Below are positions 1 to 7,185 of a stretch of DNA of 64,000 nucleotides, in pieces (the first letter of the stretch is position 1; each line of letters begins with the position of its first letter). Source of the DNA: Betaproteobacteria bacterium (lineage in GTDB: Bacteria > Pseudomonadota > Gammaproteobacteria > Burkholderiales > SG8-39); the NCBI GenBank assembly GCA_004297625.1, contig SCTY01000003.1, forward strand, positions 186,001 to 250,000, written 5' to 3'. Both the position numbers and the translations under genes were made by a program. The notes beneath the pieces were generated by a model that saw nothing but the letters and a program-made list of their open reading frames with translations, searched no databases and was not told the origin of the DNA.

Positions 1-922
1 CGCGCGCGTAGTGGGAGAGATATTTGTCGGCGTCGCGGCTTTCCCAATCCGCGCGCCACGTTTCGAGCTCCCGCAAAAACGCATCGCGCTCGGCGCGCCA
101 GGCTTCGGCGCTCAGCCACTCGCCGCGCTCCGCGATCACGACCGGCGTCGCTCCCGGGTGCACGCGCTTCGCGAGCTCGGCAATCTCCTCGTTCGCGAGC
201 GCGATGCAGCCGTCGCTCGCGCGCGGTGCCCGAGCATAATTCTCGGAGGGCACGCCGTGCAGCCAGATGCCGTAGCCCGTCCGGCCGGCGCGCCGATCCC
301 ATTCGTTCGGATAGTTGAGCGGGAAAGCGCCCCAGCCGTAGAGATCGGGCAGCTTGCGGCCGGGGATGCTGGAGGTGACGTGGTAGATGCCGAGCGGCGT
401 CTTCTGGTCGCCCTGGCGCAGCTTGCCGACGCCCTGCTTGCCGAGCGTGCCGTAATAGTCGGCGACGAGGCGCGGCACGCCGCGGTCGTTTTCATAGACA
501 TAGACCCTGGAGCGGCTCGCGTCGACCACGATGGCATGCTCCTCCGACTTCGGCAGCACCAGGAGCTGACGCGGGATAGCGCCCGCCAGCGGGCGCTCTC
601 TGAGCGCTTGCAGGCGCGCGAGCGCTTCCGCGCGCAGCGCTTCCAGCCGCTCGGGCGCCGCGCTGCCGGCGTTGCCCAGCCCGCCTATGGGCCGGACGTG
701 CGCGAGGAGCAAGTCTCCACGCACCAGGTATGCGAGCCGGAAATTGGGGTAGCGCCCGATCAGGCCGTCGACTTCGTCGAGCGCGGCGTGCGCGCGCCCC
801 TCCGCGACGTCAGACAGCACGCGGCGCAGCTCCGCCTCCGCCTCGGCGCCGGACGCCGCGCCTGCGGCGCAGCCGAGGCCGAGCGCTACAAGGGCAAAAC
901 GGATGAACGCAGCGCGCTTCAC
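1..922 (-). CDS. L,D-transpeptidase (YkuD/YafK type), 3' end cut off by window edge
   Basis: Predicted periplasmic murein L,D-transpeptidase, which would cross-link or trim peptidoglycan through a cysteine nucleophile. The GTG start overlaps the stop of the upstream cupredoxin gene (GTGA), which fixes it. A hydrophobic N-terminus with a small-residue cleavage region indicates export. The YkuD domain covers roughly residues 125-260, with catalytic-type His222 in a LHG motif and Cys239 in SDGC, the variant usual in the YafK-like group. The C-terminal stretch (W-x3-W-x5-D-x-Y-L) looks like the beginning of the NTF2/SnoaL-like tail that these proteins often carry; its end lies outside the window. 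It is the last visible gene of the copper-type operon. Family is clear; the reason it sits with copper genes is not. Confidence 0.85.
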   Translation of the reverse strand, partial: MKRAAFIRFALVALGLGCAAGAASGAEAEAELRRVLSDVAEGRAHAALDEVDGLIGRYPNFRLAYLVRGDLLLAHVRPIGGLGNAGSAAPERLEALRAEALARLQALRERPLAGAIPRQLLVLPKSEEHAIVVDASRSRVYVYENDRGVPRLVADYYGTLGKQGVGKLRQGDQKTPLGIYHVTSSIPGRKLPDLYGWGAFPLNYPNEWDRRAGRTGYGIWLHGVPSENYARAPRASDGCIALANEEIAELAKRVHPGATPVVIAERGEWLSAEAWRAERDAFLRELETWRADWESRDADKYLSHYAR

Positions 923-1488
923 TTAACGGTGATTTTCGCGATCATGCCCGCTTCCATATGGCCCGGCATCAGACAGGCGTAGTGGAATTCTCCAGCGCGA
1001 GTGAACTGCCAGACGACCTCGCCCTGCTTTCCCGGGGCGACATGCGCCATGTAGGGCTCGTCGTGCTCCATGTTCGGAAACCTCCTCATCAGCTCGGCGT
1101 GCTCCTTTAGCTCCTTCATGCTGCCGATCACCATCTCGTGCATGATCTTGCCGTCGTTGCGCACGAGGAAGCGGACCGTCTCGCCGCGCTTCACCACGAT
1201 GTCGCCCGACATCGAATGCGGCGCATCGCCCATGCGCACGTCAGTCGTGCGCTCCCGCGGGGCGCTGGCCATGGCGGAAAAATGCATCGTGTCGTCCATC
1301 CCGACGCGGATCGTGCGGTCGACTCTTTTCGGGTTTCCGGCCCGGCCGAACGGCATTTCCTCGGCCTTCGAGTAGTCCACGGCCTTGGGTTTGCCGTGCC
1401 CACTCTCGCCATGCCCGAAGGCGGCGGGAACGAGCGACATCAGGGAAACGGCCATCGCGGCGGCCAGGACGGGTTTTGCATGGTGCAT
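919..1488 (-). CDS. Exported cupredoxin-domain copper protein
   Basis: A 189-residue periplasmic blue-copper-like protein. The start at 1488 is preceded by a good ribosome site (AAGGAGAAAG) and begins a typical signal peptide ending near AFGHG. A longer in-frame start at 1551 would put extra residues before the signal and is less likely. The C-terminal plastocyanin-like domain has a complete type 1 copper set: His117, Cys172, His177 and Met182. The mature N-terminus is rich in His and charged residues. The gene lies 49 bp after the multicopper oxidase and overlaps the L,D-transpeptidase by 4 bp, so it is probably co-transcribed. Likely role: electron or copper carrier partner of the oxidase (inference). 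Confidence 0.85.
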   Translation of the reverse strand: MHHAKPVLAAAMAVSLMSLVPAAFGHGESGHGKPKAVDYSKAEEMPFGRAGNPKRVDRTIRVGMDDTMHFSAMASAPRERTTDVRMGDAPHSMSGDIVVKRGETVRFLVRNDGKIMHEMVIGSMKELKEHAELMRRFPNMEHDEPYMAHVAPGKQGEVVWQFTRAGEFHYACLMPGHMEAGMIAKITVK

Positions 1489-1537
1489 TGCACTTTCTCC
1501 TTTCAAGGAAGAAACGACAAGGAAACGTTCGACCTCA

Positions 1538-2911
1538 TCAATGGCCGACACGGCCTGCCGGCTTTCTTGCCCGCAGCGCCGGCCCTTGCGGGTCCGCCGC
1601 TGCAGGTTGCTTGCGTGCCGCCGGCGGGGCCTCGCCTTTCCACTCGTAGGCGACCGTGCCCGCCGGGTGCTGGTACCAGCCGGGGTCCTTGTAATCGTTG
1701 CGCGCGAGCCCTTCGCGCACCTTGACCACGGTGAACATGCCGCCCATCTCCAGCGGGCCGAAGGGGCCGCTGCCGCTCATCATCGGCAGCGTGTTGTCCG
1801 GCAGCGGCATTTCCATCTCCCCGCCCATGTCGGCCATGCCGCGCTCGCCCATCACCATGTAGTCGGGCACCAGGCGGTTGATTCGCTCGGCCACTCCGCG
1901 GTGATCGACGCCGATCATGGTCGGCACGCCGTGCCCCATCGCGTTCATCACGTGGTGCGACTTGTGACAGTGCAAGGCCCAGTCGCCGGGGTTGTCGGCG
2001 ACGAAATCGAAGGCGCGCACCGATCCGACCGGGACATCGACCGTGGTCTCGGGCCAGCGCGCGCTCTTCGGCACCCAGCCGCCATCGGTCAAGGCGACGC
2101 TGAAATCGTGGCCGTGGATGTGGATCGGATGGCTCGTCATGGTGAGATTGGCGACGCGCACGCGCACGCGGTCACCCCTTCGCACCACGAGGGGGTCGAT
2201 GCCCGGGAAAACGCGGCTGTTCCAGGTCCAGAGATTGAAGTCGGTCATCTGCGCGACCTTCGGCGTGTAGGCGCCGGGATCGATGTCGTACGCCGCCATG
2301 ATGAAAGCGAAATCGCGGTCGACCGGCATGAACTTGGCATCGCGCGGGTGCACGATGAGCGAGCCCATCATGCCCATCGCCATCTGCACCATCTCGTCGG
2401 CGTGCGGGTGGTACATGAACGTGCCGGACTTGCGCATCTCGAACTCGTACACGAAGGTCTTGCCGGGCTTGATATGCGGCTGGGTCAGGCCGCCGACGCC
2501 GTCCATGCCGTTCGGCAGGATGACGCCGTGCCAGTGGATCGTGGTGTGCTCGGGGAGCTTGTTGGTGACGAAAATGCGCACGCGGTCGCCCTCGACGCAT
2601 TCGATCGTCGGCCCCGGGGACTGCCCGTTGTAACCCCATAGGTGCGCGGTCATGCCGGGCGCGATTTCCCTGCGCACCGGCTCGGCGACGAGATGGAACT
2701 CCTTCCAGTCGTTGTTCATCCGCCAGGGCAGCGACCAGCCGTTCAGGGTGACCACCGGGTTGTACGGCCGCCCGGTGCTCGGGAAAAGCGGCGGCGCCGC
2801 TTCCGCGCTCTCGCGCAACGGCGCCTCGGGGAGCGAGGCTGCGCCGGCGCGCGAGACCAGCGCCGCGCCGAGCAGGCCGGTTCCGGACAGGAATTGTCTT
2901 CGGCTCGTCAT
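1538..2911 (-). CDS. Tat-exported multicopper oxidase (copper resistance type)
   Basis: A 457-residue multicopper oxidase, predicted to oxidise Cu(I) or organic substrates with O2 in the periplasm. The N-terminus carries a twin-arginine signal (SRRQFL at residues 3-8). Copper motifs are in order: HWH at 126-128, HPH at 168-170, HPIHIH at 261-266 and HCH at 314-316, with His320 and Met325 completing the type 1 site. All sites for a trinuclear centre and a blue copper centre are present. A Met/Gly-rich segment around residues 360-395 resembles the methionine-rich copper loops of CueO/CopA-like enzymes. The gene starts 1 bp after the TolC-like gene stops, so the two are translationally linked. 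Confidence 0.9.
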   Translation of the reverse strand: MTSRRQFLSGTGLLGAALVSRAGAASLPEAPLRESAEAAPPLFPSTGRPYNPVVTLNGWSLPWRMNNDWKEFHLVAEPVRREIAPGMTAHLWGYNGQSPGPTIECVEGDRVRIFVTNKLPEHTTIHWHGVILPNGMDGVGGLTQPHIKPGKTFVYEFEMRKSGTFMYHPHADEMVQMAMGMMGSLIVHPRDAKFMPVDRDFAFIMAAYDIDPGAYTPKVAQMTDFNLWTWNSRVFPGIDPLVVRRGDRVRVRVANLTMTSHPIHIHGHDFSVALTDGGWVPKSARWPETTVDVPVGSVRAFDFVADNPGDWALHCHKSHHVMNAMGHGVPTMIGVDHRGVAERINRLVPDYMVMGERGMADMGGEMEMPLPDNTLPMMSGSGPFGPLEMGGMFTVVKVREGLARNDYKDPGWYQHPAGTVAYEWKGEAPPAARKQPAAADPQGPALRARKPAGRVGH

Positions 2912-2912
2912 G

Positions 2913-4262
2913 TCAGCGTCCCTCCCGCGGCGAACGGCTGGTGAGCGCCATCTGAAAATCGGATTCGGCCATCCAGAAGTCGCGCTGCGCCTCGATGTAG
3001 GCGTTGATCGCCGCCACCTGCTCGCGCGAGTCGGCGAGCAGCTCGAACACGCTCGCGAGCATGCCGTTGTAGCGCAGCAGCACTTCTTCGGAGATGCGCT
3101 TGCGCAGCGGCACGATCTCGTCGCGGTAGTGGCGCGCGAGGTCGAACGCCGTGCGGTAGGCGGCGTAGGTCTCGCGCACTTCCGAGCGCGCCTGGACGGC
3201 GGTCTCGACGGCGCGGCTGACCGCCTGCATGTACAGGCGCTCGGCGCGCGTGTTGCGCGCCCCGCCGAAATCGAAGAGCGGGAGCTGCAGCTCGATTTCC
3301 CATCCCCGCTGCGGCGGCTTGCCGGTTTCGCTGTTGCTGTGCAGGCCGAAGTCGACGAGGTTCACGAAGCGCGTCGCCCTGGTGAGGTCGAGCGAGCGAG
3401 CGAGCGCCTCGGTTTCGCGGCGCGCGGCCTGCACGTCGAGGCGCTGCGCCAGCGCCTGCGCCTCGAGATCCGTGCCGAGCTCCTTCGGTGCTTTCGGTAG
3501 CTCGGGCAGACGCTCGGGCAGCCGGTACGCGACGTTTTCGCCCCAAAGGCCCATCACGCGCACGAGCCGCTCGCGCGCCGCGAGCTGCGCCTGCCTTGCG
3601 CGCGCGAGCTGCGCGGTCGTTTCCGCGTAGAACGCCTGCTCGCGCGCCTGGTCGAGCTTGGAGAAATTGCCGACCGCGGCCATGCGGCGCGCGAGCTCGG
3701 CGCTCGCCTCGGCGGCCTCCTTCACCTGCATCGCATAGCGCACGCCCTCGACTGCGGCGACAGCCTCGAACCATGCCTTGCGCGCCTCCAGCGCCACACG
3801 CAGCGCCTCGCTCGCCGCGCGGCTTTGCGCGCCGGCAAGGCGCGCCTCCTCGCCGCGCACCGAAAGCGGGATGGTGAGAAGGCCGAGCACGTCGAAAAAC
3901 ACGCTGCGGTCGTATTCGAGCTCGTCGCCGCGGCGCAGGCGCGCGAACGAAAAGCGCGGCCCGCTCCAGCGGCTCGCCTGCACGAGGTCCGCTTCGGCGA
4001 TGCCCACTTCGGCGTAAGCCGCCTGCAGCCCCGGGTTGTGGAGGAGCGCGATCTGCACCACCTCCTGCGCGCCCAAGGGCTTTGCCAGGAGCTCATTTAC
4101 GCGTGCGCGCACCGAGTCGGCTTCGGTCTGCGCGCGCACCCACTTCGTCTGCGCGCCGGTGCGCTCCTGCACCGCGCGCTCGACCTCGGAGAACCGGGCG
4201 TCTTCGCTCAGGCTGGCGCAACCCGCGAGCAGCAGCACGAGCACTGCGGCGAGCGGCTTCAT
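2913..4262 (-). CDS. TolC-family outer membrane efflux lipoprotein
   Basis: A 449-residue outer membrane factor of the TolC/CusC type. The start at 4262 gives a lipoprotein signal with lipobox LLAGC; a longer frame upstream is not credible. Long Ala/Glu/Arg-rich helices with repeated heptads fill the protein, as in the periplasmic tunnel of TolC. It overlaps the small exported protein before it by 4 bp (ATGA) and is followed after 1 bp by the multicopper oxidase. No RND permease or adaptor lies in this operon, so its inner membrane partner must be elsewhere, or it works with the copper oxidase in another way (inference). Confidence 0.88.
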   Translation of the reverse strand: MKPLAAVLVLLLAGCASLSEDARFSEVERAVQERTGAQTKWVRAQTEADSVRARVNELLAKPLGAQEVVQIALLHNPGLQAAYAEVGIAEADLVQASRWSGPRFSFARLRRGDELEYDRSVFFDVLGLLTIPLSVRGEEARLAGAQSRAASEALRVALEARKAWFEAVAAVEGVRYAMQVKEAAEASAELARRMAAVGNFSKLDQAREQAFYAETTAQLARARQAQLAARERLVRVMGLWGENVAYRLPERLPELPKAPKELGTDLEAQALAQRLDVQAARRETEALARSLDLTRATRFVNLVDFGLHSNSETGKPPQRGWEIELQLPLFDFGGARNTRAERLYMQAVSRAVETAVQARSEVRETYAAYRTAFDLARHYRDEIVPLRKRISEEVLLRYNGMLASVFELLADSREQVAAINAYIEAQRDFWMAESDFQMALTSRSPREGR

Positions 4263-4546
4263 TTGTGCTGCATCCCGTGCATGGGCGGCTTCGGTCCCGC
4301 CTTCGCCGCTTCCTGCTGGCCGCGCACTATGCCGAGGTGGCCGCCGACCCGGCCGACCTCTTCGTTCGCGTCGCGCCACGGCGCGACTTCGGGCTCTTTA
4401 TAAGGCCGGTAATCGGCGAAGGCGGAACGGTATTCGAGCGGCGGCACCGGCGCTTTCGGGTCGCGCGGATTGGCCTGCGGCGCGTTCTGCGCCGCCGCTG
4501 CGCCGGCGACAATCATCGCCAACGCACAAAAAATGCGTTTCTGCAT
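4259..4546 (-). CDS. Small exported protein of the copper operon, unknown function
   Basis: A 95-residue protein with a clear signal peptide (MQKRIF... to AAAQ). The start at 4546 is chosen because GGAGAGCC precedes it at the right distance; an upstream in-frame start at 4570 would spoil the signal. The mature part is Pro-rich, contains a SAFADYRPY segment and an APWRDAN segment, and ends in a short Met/His tail (MHGMQHK) that could bind copper. From memory, similar small proteins occur beside TolC-type genes in metal-efflux operons, but no function is known to me. It overlaps the TolC-like gene by 4 bp. Confidence 0.75.
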   Translation of the reverse strand: MQKRIFCALAMIVAGAAAAQNAPQANPRDPKAPVPPLEYRSAFADYRPYKEPEVAPWRDANEEVGRVGGHLGIVRGQQEAAKAGPKPPMHGMQHK

Positions 4547-4621
4547 GGCTCTCCGACATCGTGGCTGCACGCAAACGCGTGCGGGAGCGGCGCGCCTCAG
4601 GGCGCCGCCGGCGTCAGCACT

Positions 4622-4957
4622 TCAGAGAGCCAAAGGAGGGGGGTCGAGGTGCTCGGGAACGTGGCCAGCGGCAAAGCGCTCGAGCGCGACGACCTGCTCG
4701 GCGCCCGAGAAGTCCGGCAACGCGGCTGGTGCGACGTGAGGCACGAAAGCAAAGCCGGCGCAATGCTCGGCGCAGTTGCTGCAATCGTGGTTGTGGCCGT
4801 CTCCCTGCTGGACGCCATGACCGTGATCGGCATGCGCCTGCACCGCGCCGCCGTGGTCGCCGGCGGCGCAAATGCCGCCAGTCATGGCCGCAATGCCGCG
4901 CAATGGAATCAGCGCGAGCATAGCGCAGACGAGCAGCAGCTTGAGAGCGCGTTTCAC
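4622..4957 (-). CDS. Small exported His/Cys-rich protein, putative metal binder
   Basis: About 111 residues with an N-terminal hydrophobic signal or anchor, then a His-rich stretch (HADHGHG, GHNHD) leading into a CSNCAEHC cluster. This composition suggests periplasmic metal binding (copper or zinc), as expected at the head of a copper operon. The GTG at 4957 gives a basic n-region (VKRALK); another GTG at 4975 adds six residues. Neither has a convincing ribosome site, so the start is uncertain. It resembles DUF2946-like copper-associated proteins in general build, but I cannot assign the family with confidence. It lies 75 bp before the next gene of the operon. Confidence 0.65.
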   Translation of the reverse strand: MKRALKLLLVCAMLALIPLRGIAAMTGGICAAGDHGGAVQAHADHGHGVQQGDGHNHDCSNCAEHCAGFAFVPHVAPAALPDFSGAEQVVALERFAAGHVPEHLDPPPLAL

Positions 4958-5076
4958 GGGGCCGGATGCTAACACACGGTATTGAGAATCGGTCGTGGTC
5001 GACTTCTACAAAGACAATGAGCCGGACGGCCAAGTTCCCTCCCGGCAGGGACCTTTTCCTGCCTCTTGCGCCGCGC

Positions 5077-5481
5077 TTAACCTTCGGTGCCGGTCCGCTC
5101 CCTGGCGCTGCCACCGCCGGCCGGAATATCGGCCGAAGGACTCGGGCGCGAGTCGACCTCGTAGGTCTTCCTGATTTCCGCCAGCGTCATCTCGCGCTTT
5201 CCGTCCTGGCCGAGCAGGCGCATCAACCAGGAAGGTTGTCCTGCCGCGCCGGACCCGAGACCGCAGCACGTGCCGCCCGGGGGAGCGGGCGCTGCCGCCG
5301 GTCCACGCTTTTCCGAGCTCGCCTGCTCCTCGGGCTCGGCCCTCTTGTGCATTCCCTTCATCAGCTTCATGTCTGCGAGGAAGCCGATGCCGAAGCCTGC
5401 GGCCGGAGCAACGACTGTCCACGGCCCACCGAGATATTGACCTACCGCCAAACCGCCGAAGAGACCCACGCAACAAAGCAT
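5077..5481 (-). CDS. Small Cys-rich membrane protein, unknown
   Basis: A 134-residue protein with a very strong ribosome site (AGGAGGT, 7 bp before the ATG). The N-terminus is hydrophobic with a CC pair at residues 3-4 and a Gly-rich segment to about residue 37, then a KLMKGMHKR stretch, a low-complexity Ala/Pro linker, a second CC pair (GGTCCG) and a polar tail with an EIRKTYEVD segment. The arrangement suggests a membrane-anchored protein with a cytoplasmic metal- or redox-active tail. I do not recognise the family. It begins 10 bp after ccmI ends and precedes the copper-type operon, so it may couple the two groups. Confidence 0.7.
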   Translation of the reverse strand: MLCCVGLFGGLAVGQYLGGPWTVVAPAAGFGIGFLADMKLMKGMHKRAEPEEQASSEKRGPAAAPAPPGGTCCGLGSGAAGQPSWLMRLLGQDGKREMTLAEIRKTYEVDSRPSPSADIPAGGGSARERTGTEG

Positions 5482-5491
5482 CGGTTACCTC

Positions 5492-6718
5492 CTATTGGGC
5501 GAAAAGAGCCGCGAGCGATTGCCTGGCGACCGACTCATCGGCCGCCAGCCAAAGCACGCTGGCATCTCGCCGGTAAAAGTAGTGCTTCTGCCCTTGCCCG
5601 AGCACCGAATAGATCATGACCTTCCCCTGCTTCGAGCCTGTAAGCTGGCTGAACGGCGTATTGCCCTTACGAATGCGGGCGCTCATTTCGTTCAACTGGC
5701 GACCGGCCGCGGCCGTGGAAGACGCTTGCGCGAAATAGACCATCGCTGCCGCTCCGTCCTTCTCGTAATGCGCTACATAGCCGGCTTTAGCGCCCACGTC
5801 TTTTCCGTGGAGGCGGTTGATCTCCTCGAGCGCTTGCTTGCCTCGGCTCGCGTGAAGCAGCTGGAGATCTCCAAGGCTCTTGGGCGGCTGGGGGTCGCCG
5901 CCGTCGCCGACGCGCGAGCGGGCTTCGGCGATCCTGTCCTGGACGATACGTCCCGTGTCCGAGTCTTGTGCAACGAGCGGCAGCATCCGCTCCCAATGCC
6001 TGATCGCGCCTTCGTAATCCCCGATTTGAAACGCGGCGCTGCCCGCCAGCGCGAGCGCCTTGATGTTGTTCGGATCGGCCTCGAGCGCCCGTGCCAAAAG
6101 CTTTTGCGGCTCGCCCTCCAGGCGCCGGTCTTGCGTGGTCGCCAGCGCGAGCGCGTAATCGGCCAACAATCCTGCGTCGCGGGGCGAGCGTGCCACGGCG
6201 TTCGCATACGCTTCCGCCGCTTCGCCGAAGCGCCCGAGCGCCTGGTAAGAGCGCCCAAGCGTGGTCCAGCCCTCGACGTCCTCCGGATTGCGCGCCATGC
6301 GGGCCGCGAGTTTCTCGACAAGCACCTCCATCTGCTCCGCGTTTGTGTCGTGTGCCGCCGTGATCGCTTGCGGGTTTCCAACGGAGAAATAAAGCGCTAC
6401 GGCAATCAGCGGGATCGCCACGCCAGCCGCAGCCGCGCCTACCCAGCCGCGGCGCGGGCGCTCCGAAATCGCGTCGCGTTCCCTGAGATCGTCGATTAGC
6501 CGTGCTTCGAGTTCCCGCTTCGCCTTCTCGTACTGCTCCACGTCGAGCATCCCGGAGTCCCGGTCGGCCTGGAGCTCGCGCAGCTGGTCGCGATGGATGG
6601 AAACATTGGCTGCGCTGCGCGAGAACCCGGCGCGTTCGCGGCTCGTGAGCATCGGCAGCACCACGAACAGCAGGGCGCCAACCACGAGCAAAGCACTGAG
6701 TAGCCAGAATACAGTCAT
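5492..6718 (-). CDS. ccmI: Cytochrome c maturation protein CcmI with unusual C-terminal domain
   Basis: A 408-residue inner membrane protein. CcmI presents apocytochrome c to the CcmF/CcmH haem lyase. Residues 1-25 form the first membrane helix, followed by a loop with HRDQLRELQ and a second helix at about 92-112. TPR-like repeats follow at about 135-250 (WTTLGRSYQALGRFGEA and AGSAAFQIGDYEGAI). From about residue 285 the sequence no longer looks like the usual CcmI/CycH tail: it becomes a roughly 120-residue domain with LHGKD, YFAQAS, QGKVMIYSVLGQG and YFYRRD segments that I do not recognise. The frame is continuous, so no frameshift explains it. It overlaps ccmH by 4 bp. Confidence 0.85.
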   Translation of the reverse strand: MTVFWLLSALLVVGALLFVVLPMLTSRERAGFSRSAANVSIHRDQLRELQADRDSGMLDVEQYEKAKRELEARLIDDLRERDAISERPRRGWVGAAAAGVAIPLIAVALYFSVGNPQAITAAHDTNAEQMEVLVEKLAARMARNPEDVEGWTTLGRSYQALGRFGEAAEAYANAVARSPRDAGLLADYALALATTQDRRLEGEPQKLLARALEADPNNIKALALAGSAAFQIGDYEGAIRHWERMLPLVAQDSDTGRIVQDRIAEARSRVGDGGDPQPPKSLGDLQLLHASRGKQALEEINRLHGKDVGAKAGYVAHYEKDGAAAMVYFAQASSTAAAGRQLNEMSARIRKGNTPFSQLTGSKQGKVMIYSVLGQGQKHYFYRRDASVLWLAADESVARQSLAALFAQ

Positions 6719-7185
6719 CGTCCCTCCGCCTCGGTCCGCGATTCGAGCAGCAGCGCCGCGCGAGCGTGGTCGGCTTCCGAGAGCTCCACTTCGCCCGCCT
6801 TGCGCTCGCGCGCGAGGCGGTAGAACAACCCGATCAGCGCCACCGCAAGCAGAAGAAGCGGCCCAAGCCATAGCAGCAGAGTGGTCGACTTGAACGGCGG
6901 GCGCCACAGGATGAAGTCGCCGTAGCGGGCTTTCATGTAGCCCACGATGTCTTCTTCGGTCTTGCCCTGGCGCAGCTGCTCGCGGATCAGGTTGCGCACA
7001 TCCTTCGCGAGATCCGCGTCCGACTCGGCGATCGTCTGGTTCTGGCACACCGGACAGCGCAGCTGCCCGGCGATCGCCATCGCGCGCGCTTCGAGCTGCG
7101 GGTCAGCGACGGCAGGCGCAGCCTCCTTGCCGAGGGCGCTGCCGCTGAGCAGCAGCAGTAATGCCAAGAAAAGGGCTTTAGCCAT
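6715..7185 (-). CDS. ccmH: Cytochrome c maturation thiol reductase CcmH
   Basis: A 156-residue periplasmic, C-terminally anchored protein that reduces the CXXCH cysteines of apocytochromes before haem attachment. It has a signal peptide (to about residue 20), the family motif LRCPVCQ with Cys44 and Cys47, and a hydrophobic anchor at roughly 100-122. The start at 7185 lies inside the 3' end of ccmF (8-bp overlap), and its stop overlaps the ccmI start (ATGA). This is the short CcmH/CcmL form, separate from CcmI. No ccmG (DsbE) lies between ccmF and ccmH, where it is normally found. Confidence 0.93.
   Translation of the reverse strand: MAKALFLALLLLLSGSALGKEAAPAVADPQLEARAMAIAGQLRCPVCQNQTIAESDADLAKDVRNLIREQLRQGKTEEDIVGYMKARYGDFILWRPPFKSTTLLLWLGPLLLLAVALIGLFYRLARERKAGEVELSEADHARAALLLESRTEAEGR

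Noticed and set aside
11..982. Plus-strand open frame of 323 codons at the left end
   Set aside because: The minus strand gives a clear L,D-transpeptidase with signal peptide and His/Cys motif; the plus frame has no recognisable features.
4971..4992. Half-site resembling a Fur box (TTGAGAATC) before the small His/Cys-rich gene
   Set aside because: Only one half matches and the second half is GC-rich; not enough to claim iron control.
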